DNA of 8,217 bases from Fidelibacterota bacterium. GTDB lineage: Bacteria > Fidelibacterota > Marinisomatia > Marinisomatales > UBA8229. Shown here piece after piece: positions 6,660 through 8,217 of this stretch (positions within the stretch are counted from its first letter, which is position 1; each line of letters begins with the position of its first letter). The position numbers were made by a program, and so were the translations under genes. The stretch covers positions 8,051-16,267 of the forward strand of contig DPYO01000170.1 in NCBI GenBank assembly GCA_003535775.1, given 5' to 3'. Below the pieces are notes generated by a model that ran no database searches, had not been told where the DNA came from, and saw only the letters and a program-made list of their open reading frames with translations.

Positions 6660-6884
6660 TTGCTTAGAATTTACCAGACTCTATTCAGGGGGCCGTTAAT
6701 GGGAGCTGGAGCCCTAATGATTGTGGATGAAATTTTAAAGGAATTTGTCGAGTGGAGACTTGCTGGTCTAGGCATTATTCTTGTTTTGTTCATCATTTTA
6801 TGGCCAAAAGGTCTATCGGGCTTTGTTGATTTAATTAACCAGAAATATTTTTTAAATAGAAAGTTGAAGAAAAATTTAGCTTAA
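6660..6884 (+). pseudogene. C-terminal relic of a LivM-type branched-chain amino-acid ABC permease
   Basis: The 74 residues match the end of LivM-family permeases: a TLF-GPLMGAG stretch, an amphipathic VDEILKEFVEWRL segment, a single membrane helix (about residues 37-50), and the closing WPKGLSGF motif. Full-length proteins have about 300-350 residues, so most of the gene is missing. An in-frame TGA at 6654-6656 ends the frame upstream, and nothing before about 6675 resembles the family. The TTG at 6660 has no ribosome binding site. The ATG at 6699 is preceded by AGGGGG at 6 nt, so a 61-residue membrane peptide could be made by accident. No partner genes of a branched-chain transporter (ATPases, LivH, binding protein) are present. 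I read it as a deletion or rearrangement scar. Confidence 0.72.
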
Positions 6885-6896
6885 TTAATATTAAGC
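6879..6896 (+). terminator. Small AT-rich hairpin at the end of the LivM relic
   Basis: GCTTAAT (6879-6885) and ATTAAGC (6890-6896) form a perfect 7-bp stem with a TAAT loop that includes the stop codon. It is followed by AATATATTTTAATT. This may be the old terminator of the permease gene, but the stem has only two G-C pairs and would be weak. Confidence 0.35.
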
Positions 6897-6917
6897 AATA
6901 TATTTTAATTAGATAAT

Positions 6918-6948
6918 TTGATGAAACATTCAATATTAGTTGTATAAT
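6918..6948 (+). promoter_or_regulatory. Likely promoter of the hydrolase gene
   Basis: A perfect TATAAT at 6943-6948 with TTGATG at 6918-6923, spaced 19 nt, which is longer than ideal. Transcription would begin near 6955, about 30 nt before the start codon. The gene therefore seems to be expressed on its own rather than from the LivM relic. Confidence 0.5.
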
Positions 6949-6984
6949 AGATTAATATTATCGCAACAATTTTAAGGAAAAATT

Positions 6985-7863
6985 ATGTCAAACACTCATA
7001 AACCGGAAATTCAAAATATAAAAGTTGATGGATACAACATTGTCAGTTACAGCTATGGCAAGGGAGAACATGTATTGTTCTTGTTAAACGGAGGTCCTGG
7101 TTTACCATGCGATTATTTGCGAGATCCACATATCCATCTTGTTGAAGAAGGGTATCGTATTGTTGCATTTGACCAGCTAGGTTGTGGAAATTCTGATAGA
7201 CCTGAAGATGTTAGTTTATGGAATATAACTCGATATGTTGAAGAGGTAGAAACAGTTCGTAAAGAGCTTGGTATTGTTAATTTTCACTTATTAGGTCAAT
7301 CATGGGGTGGATGGTTGAGCATTGAATATGCTTTAACTTATCCTGATGAAATAAGATCATTAATATTGGCAAATACTTGTGGAGATTTACAGCATCTTAC
7401 TACTGAATTAAATCGAATGAGAGAAGCATTGGGCAGTGAGACAGTTGCCATGATGCTTCATCATGAAGCCATGGGTACGATTGATCATCCAGAATATCAA
7501 GCAGCAATAACAATTTTGAATTATCGTCATGTTTGCAGACTTAAAGAATGGCCATCTTCACTTTTAGCTTCTGTAGATGATTGGAACATGGGTCCCTATG
7601 GTACAATGCAGGGACCTAATGAGTTTTTATATATTGGAAACTTAAAGGACTGGAACCGTATTTCAGACATGGATAGTCTAGAGATGCCTACACTAATTAT
7701 AACTGGTACTCATGATGAAATTGGTCCTGCATGTGCTTCTCGTATGAATAATGTACTTCCTAATTCAGAAGTTGTAGTATTTCATAACAGTTCACATGTA
7801 CCTTTTTATGAGGAGCCAGACCTATATTTTAAAGAACTGCAAATTTTTCTCTCTAAAAATTAA
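6985..7863 (+). CDS. Alpha/beta hydrolase, proline iminopeptidase family (peptidase S33)
   Basis: Probably a cytoplasmic aminopeptidase that removes N-terminal residues, often proline, from short peptides; no signal peptide is visible. The 292 residues show the alpha/beta hydrolase fold with nucleophile Ser106 in GQSWGG, acid Asp244 in GTHDEIGP and His271 in SSHVPF. NGGPG at 35-39 takes the place of the usual HGGPG oxyanion motif. FDQLGCGNSDRP at 62-73 is a family hallmark. Glu213 and Glu245 fall at the positions that, as I recall, bind the peptide amino terminus in the tricorn-interacting factor F1, which supports peptidase activity. The ATG has a clear AAGGA ribosome binding site 6 nt upstream. 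It stands alone behind the LivM relic. Related enzymes acting on amino-acid amides or esters are the main alternative. Confidence 0.92.
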   Translation: MSNTHKPEIQNIKVDGYNIVSYSYGKGEHVLFLLNGGPGLPCDYLRDPHIHLVEEGYRIVAFDQLGCGNSDRPEDVSLWNITRYVEEVETVRKELGIVNFHLLGQSWGGWLSIEYALTYPDEIRSLILANTCGDLQHLTTELNRMREALGSETVAMMLHHEAMGTIDHPEYQAAITILNYRHVCRLKEWPSSLLASVDDWNMGPYGTMQGPNEFLYIGNLKDWNRISDMDSLEMPTLIITGTHDEIGPACASRMNNVLPNSEVVVFHNSSHVPFYEEPDLYFKELQIFLSKN

Positions 7864-8217
7864 CAATTAAATTTAAGATAATTAATATAAAAAAAAGAAT
7901 CCTATTATGATTTTTCCGATATTATTGGTGATTTTTAGTTGAAAGTCCTCAATTTCCGTTCAAAGTACGCTGCCCCCGAGAGTAAAACCAAAACAAACTC
8001 TTTGTAGAGAAAGCGAGAGCAGTGTTTTTTACACAGATAATCCTTCTGAAAAAATTTTAAGATGTGGTGGAGGTTTTAGGACATTTATATTTAATACTAA
8101 AACATCATCGTTTTCATATTCAGATTATACCTTGAAGAGTTTATATCGTCTTTGGTTAGGAGAATGTAATAAGATTTGAAAAAGTAGTGGCATCGACCGC
8201 AAGAAAAAACCAATACA
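7864..8217. other. Region without a supported gene
   Basis: The one notable frame runs open from 7943 to a TGA at 8177-8179 on the plus strand (78 codons) but has no ATG or GTG, and no TTG until near its end. Its residues, such as ILRCGGGFRTFIFN, match no family I know, so it may be a gene fragment or chance. A weak dyad AAAGAATC / GATTTTT (7894-7901 and 7909-7915) after the hydrolase could act as a poor terminator. No tRNA, rRNA or repeat array is seen. Confidence 0.5.

Noticed and set aside
1..8217. CRISPR arrays, tRNA or rRNA genes, toxin-antitoxin or phage-defence genes
   Set aside because: No regularly spaced repeats, cloverleaf-like or rRNA-like sequence, or defence-type protein motif was seen on either strand.

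Overview
The window is AT-rich bacterial DNA from a Gram-negative organism, most likely a proteobacterium. The basis is a twin-arginine-exported periplasmic binding protein, a classic Pot-type ABC importer, an IS5-like insertion sequence and a LivM relic. I cannot name a genus. Broken genes beside intact ones suggest a genome that carries some decaying sequence.

Layout. From 1 to 6155 everything except the insertion sequence reads on the minus strand. In transcription order the genes are: a periplasmic binding protein of the PotD family (5022-6155), an insertion sequence (about 3461-4955), the ATPase potA (2372-3457), the permeases potB (1515-2369) and potC (721-1515), and a short-chain dehydrogenase (1-670) cut by the window edge. 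potA, potB and potC are tightly packed (a 2-nt gap, then a TAATG overlap). Together with the binding protein they form a complete importer of the spermidine/putrescine type. The dehydrogenase follows potC by 50 nt and may act on the imported compound or a derivative.

The insertion sequence lies in the opposite orientation between the binding-protein gene and potA. One end abuts the potA start codon, and the first base of that codon belongs to the inferred TTAA target duplication. Its transposase is broken by at least three frameshifts, so the insertion is not recent, yet every transporter gene is intact. A plausible outward promoter inside the element end could now drive potABC and the dehydrogenase.

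The 500-nt stretch 6156-6659 holds no gene. It carries the likely promoter of the binding-protein gene, a perfect 19-bp palindrome that looks like an operator, and several small dyads. On the plus strand follow a C-terminal relic of a LivM-type branched-chain amino-acid permease (6660-6884) and an intact alpha/beta hydrolase of the proline iminopeptidase family with its own promoter and ribosome binding site (6985-7863). The last 350 nt contain no gene I can support.

I found no convincing undescribed system. The points most worth a second look are the operon split by the insertion sequence with its possible element-borne promoter, and the palindrome upstream of the binding-protein gene.
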